Origin: Treponema sp.
GTDB taxonomy: Bacteria > Spirochaetota > Spirochaetia > Treponematales > Treponemataceae
Assembly: GCA_024693045.1 (NCBI GenBank)
Contig: JAILLQ010000017.1
Location: 1-61,567, forward strand
Reading direction: 5' to 3'
Length of the DNA stretch: 61,567 bases
The translations under genes were made by a program, and so were the position numbers. The notes beneath the pieces were generated by a model. It was not told where the DNA came from, made no database searches, and saw nothing but the letters and a program-made list of their open reading frames with translations. Of this stretch, positions 59,957-61,567 are shown one piece after another (within the stretch, counting starts at the first letter, position 1; each line of letters begins with the position of its first letter).

Positions 59957-61567
59957 CTATTGAGGTGTTACGCTTGTGGTAGAACTTGCACTTCCAGAAA
60001 CACTTGGAAGGCTAGTATACAAACCGTTGAATTCTTCTCCTCCGGAAAGGGTTGGGGAAGAATAGATGCTAAGGGTACAAGTTCCCTGATCGACAAAATT
60101 TGGTGAAGCCATAGAAAGAATGCCGAAGCCTGAACTAGATCCCATGTTCATGCCGCTGGAAGAAGAACTTGAGCTTACAGAAGGACATGTGAAGGTGTAG
60201 AGGTTACTTCCAGAAGAGTTAGTGATTACGAAGGTGTTTCCGGCTATGGAAGCAGATGAGTTTGAAGAAGAACCGCCAAAACTTGGTCCTCCTTGTGAAG
60301 AACCCGATGAACTTCCTGTGTAGTTTACTGCAAGAGAGTTACTTCCTCCGCTGATAGAAGAGTTTGAATTGCCACTGGCGGCGGCAATAAGGCCTCCTGT
60401 AATGCTTACGCTATAACCATCTCCTGCGTCTAGGGCGTCTTCAGAGCCGGTTGGTGCAAGAGAAACTATTGTTCCGCCTGAAATAGAAATGTTTCCATTT
60501 GAATCTAGTCCGTCTCCGCCTTCTGCATAGGCATAAAGGTAGCCGCCTGAAATATAGATATCTCCACCGGTAAGGCTAGCATTTAAGGCGTCATCGGCAG
60601 CTGTGACTTCGGTGCTACCACCAGAAATTGTTATGTTGGAATTTGATTCAATTCCTTCGGCAGCACATTTAATGTTTTCGTAGCAGGAAACACCGTTTGC
60701 ATCGTAATAATAGTAAGATTTACCACTTGTATTGTCGCCTGTGTATCCCGTTCCTGAAGTTGTAATCGAAATAGTTCCCCCAGAGATGTAAATGCTAGGG
60801 TCAGGAGTACCGATGGTGCCGTCATCTTCTGTGTCTTCATCGGAATCCCACTTGGCTTTAAGGCCCTTTCCGTAAGTAATATTTGCGGTGAAAGTTCCGT
60901 CGCACATTTTAATCCAGCCATTATTTGTAGAAGAAATAATTCCATCTACGGAAATACCGTTGGCTTTTTTTACATAATAGTTTGTGCTGCTAGAAGATGT
61001 GCTTACATTGATATCACCGTTGCCTGTGAAGTTGATGGAACCACCGTTTTGTGTGAAACCGTAGCGGGCGTCGAATCCATTTTTTGAATTTGAAATTAGG
61101 GTGTAGCTTCCTCCGTTTACCTGGATAAAGCCTTTTGAACAGATACAATGCTTATAACTTTCTGTAATTGAAAGAGAGCCACTTCCACTGAATACAAAAT
61201 CTCCTTTGCAGTAGAGAGTACCGCCGTGGTCGCTTCCTTCATAAACTGCCGACTTAACTACAGTGCATGAAACAGTATTACCGTCGTCGTCTTCGTAAGT
61301 ATCAGATGAAGAAGTTGAATATTCTTCGCCGTAGCCGATTCCGTAAGATCTTCCGTCTGTAAGGGTATTTGTTCCGCTAAGGATCACATAGGCCTTAGAA
61401 CCTTTTGTGATGTCGATACAAGGGTAATTTGAAGACGTCATTGTTACGCCGTCTAAATAAAGAAGAATATTGTCTGAGGCGTTTGTCTGGATTTTTAGAC
61501 CACCAGTAGATAAGGTTCCGGTAAGGTGGATACTTGTGGCGGCTGTAGATTTTTTTGCATTAAGTTC
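59957..61567 (-). CDS. Cthe_2159-like carbohydrate-binding beta-helix protein, 5' end outside window
   Basis: The frame is open to the window edge; 536 residues are seen and the ATG at 61441 is internal (preceding text reads LLYLDGVTMTSSNYPCIDI). The pattern of repeated short strands (LYCKGDFVFSGSGSLSITES, ISISGGTISITTSG-like, SNITISGGSTEVTAADDALN, GGDGLDSNGNISISGG) is that of the family containing Clostridium thermocellum Cthe_2159, a calcium-bound parallel beta-helix that binds polygalacturonate. The C-terminal ~120 residues are Ser/Gly-rich. Likely exported and plant-polymer binding; the signal peptide is outside the window. Confidence 0.82.
   Translation of the reverse strand, partial: ELNAKKSTAATSIHLTGTLSTGGLKIQTNASDNILLYLDGVTMTSSNYPCIDITKGSKAYVILSGTNTLTDGRSYGIGYGEEYSTSSSDTYEDDDGNTVSCTVVKSAVYEGSDHGGTLYCKGDFVFSGSGSLSITESYKHCICSKGFIQVNGGSYTLISNSKNGFDARYGFTQNGGSINFTGNGDINVSTSSSSTNYYVKKANGISVDGIISSTNNGWIKMCDGTFTANITYGKGLKAKWDSDEDTEDDGTIGTPDPSIYISGGTISITTSGTGYTGDNTSGKSYYYYDANGVSCYENIKCAAEGIESNSNITISGGSTEVTAADDALNASLTGGDIYISGGYLYAYAEGGDGLDSNGNISISGGTIVSLAPTGSEDALDAGDGYSVSITGGLIAAASGNSNSSISGGSNSLAVNYTGSSSGSSQGGPSFGGSSSNSSASIAGNTFVITNSSGSNLYTFTCPSVSSSSSSSGMNMGSSSGFGILSMASPNFVDQGTCTLSIYSSPTLSGGEEFNGLYTSLPSVSGSASSTTSVTPQ

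Overview
The window looks like the replication-origin region of a low-GC, diderm, host-associated spirochaete, most probably a gut or rumen Treponema. This is inferred from protein style and gene content: a cyclophilin-FKBP fusion lipoprotein of the type known from Treponema denticola, an HD-GYP protein, a Jag/YidC/YidD/RnpA/L34 block next to DciA/RecF/DnaN/DnaA, many lipoproteins, and a TolC-dependent exporter that implies an outer membrane. No rRNA or tRNA was seen and species cannot be fixed from sequence alone.

Layout. 1-19.6 kb: housekeeping and metabolism. It holds a 5'-truncated htpG, a glycosidase-like lipoprotein, an HD-GYP/GNAT fusion overlapping a DUF763 gene, an Rrf2 regulator, a SpoU/TrmH rRNA methylase, a small P-type ATPase operon, a GH13 plus GH77 starch/maltodextrin pair, a TetR regulator divergent from argA, and the dual immunophilin. 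19.6-28.1 kb: a long leftward block (secreted protein, jag, yidC, yidD, rnpA, rpmH, dciA, recF, dnaN, dnaA). The dnaN-dnaA gap carries three DnaA-box-like sites at 11/22-bp phase and an AT-rich stretch, so it is the best oriC candidate. 28.3-36.5 kb: rightward gyrB and gyrA, separated by 3.7 kb of accessory genes (two VapBC-type toxin-antitoxin pairs, a GNAT, a methyltransferase and two unknowns).

36.6-37.5 kb is a striking non-coding region. It starts with the gyrA terminator and three clustered DnaA boxes, followed by 13 copies of a parS-like palindrome (TGTTTCAYRTGAAACA) within 583 bp: a dense candidate centromere.

37.6-52.0 kb is an accessory island bounded by a duplicated proC 3' end: a 32-codon fragment with its own terminator on the left, and intact proC on the right. 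Its core is one leftward operon: C39-peptidase ABC exporter, HlyD adaptor, TolC-like channel, radical SAM/SPASM enzyme, and a 412-aa cargo with a double-glycine leader. The cargo has GGGxC repeats and a C-terminal papain-like (C39-like) Cys/His domain with EF-hand-like loops. Around it lie a second C39-like cargo, a truncated third one, a frameshifted leader remnant, and a set of small lipoproteins or secreted proteins that share motifs. I propose a type I-secreted, radical-SAM-associated C39-like effector system with lipoprotein immunity genes, growing by cassette duplication. A (TA)8 tract sits between the -35 and -10 of its promoter, which would allow phase variation.

52.0-61.6 kb: proA-proB-proC (leftward), an unknown gene, a sugar-binding lipoprotein-like ABC component divergent from a PTS EIIC-like permease (with repeated TGTCAT sites between), an SDR dehydrogenase, a Ser-rich lipoprotein and a Cthe_2159-like beta-helix carbohydrate-binding protein cut by the window end.
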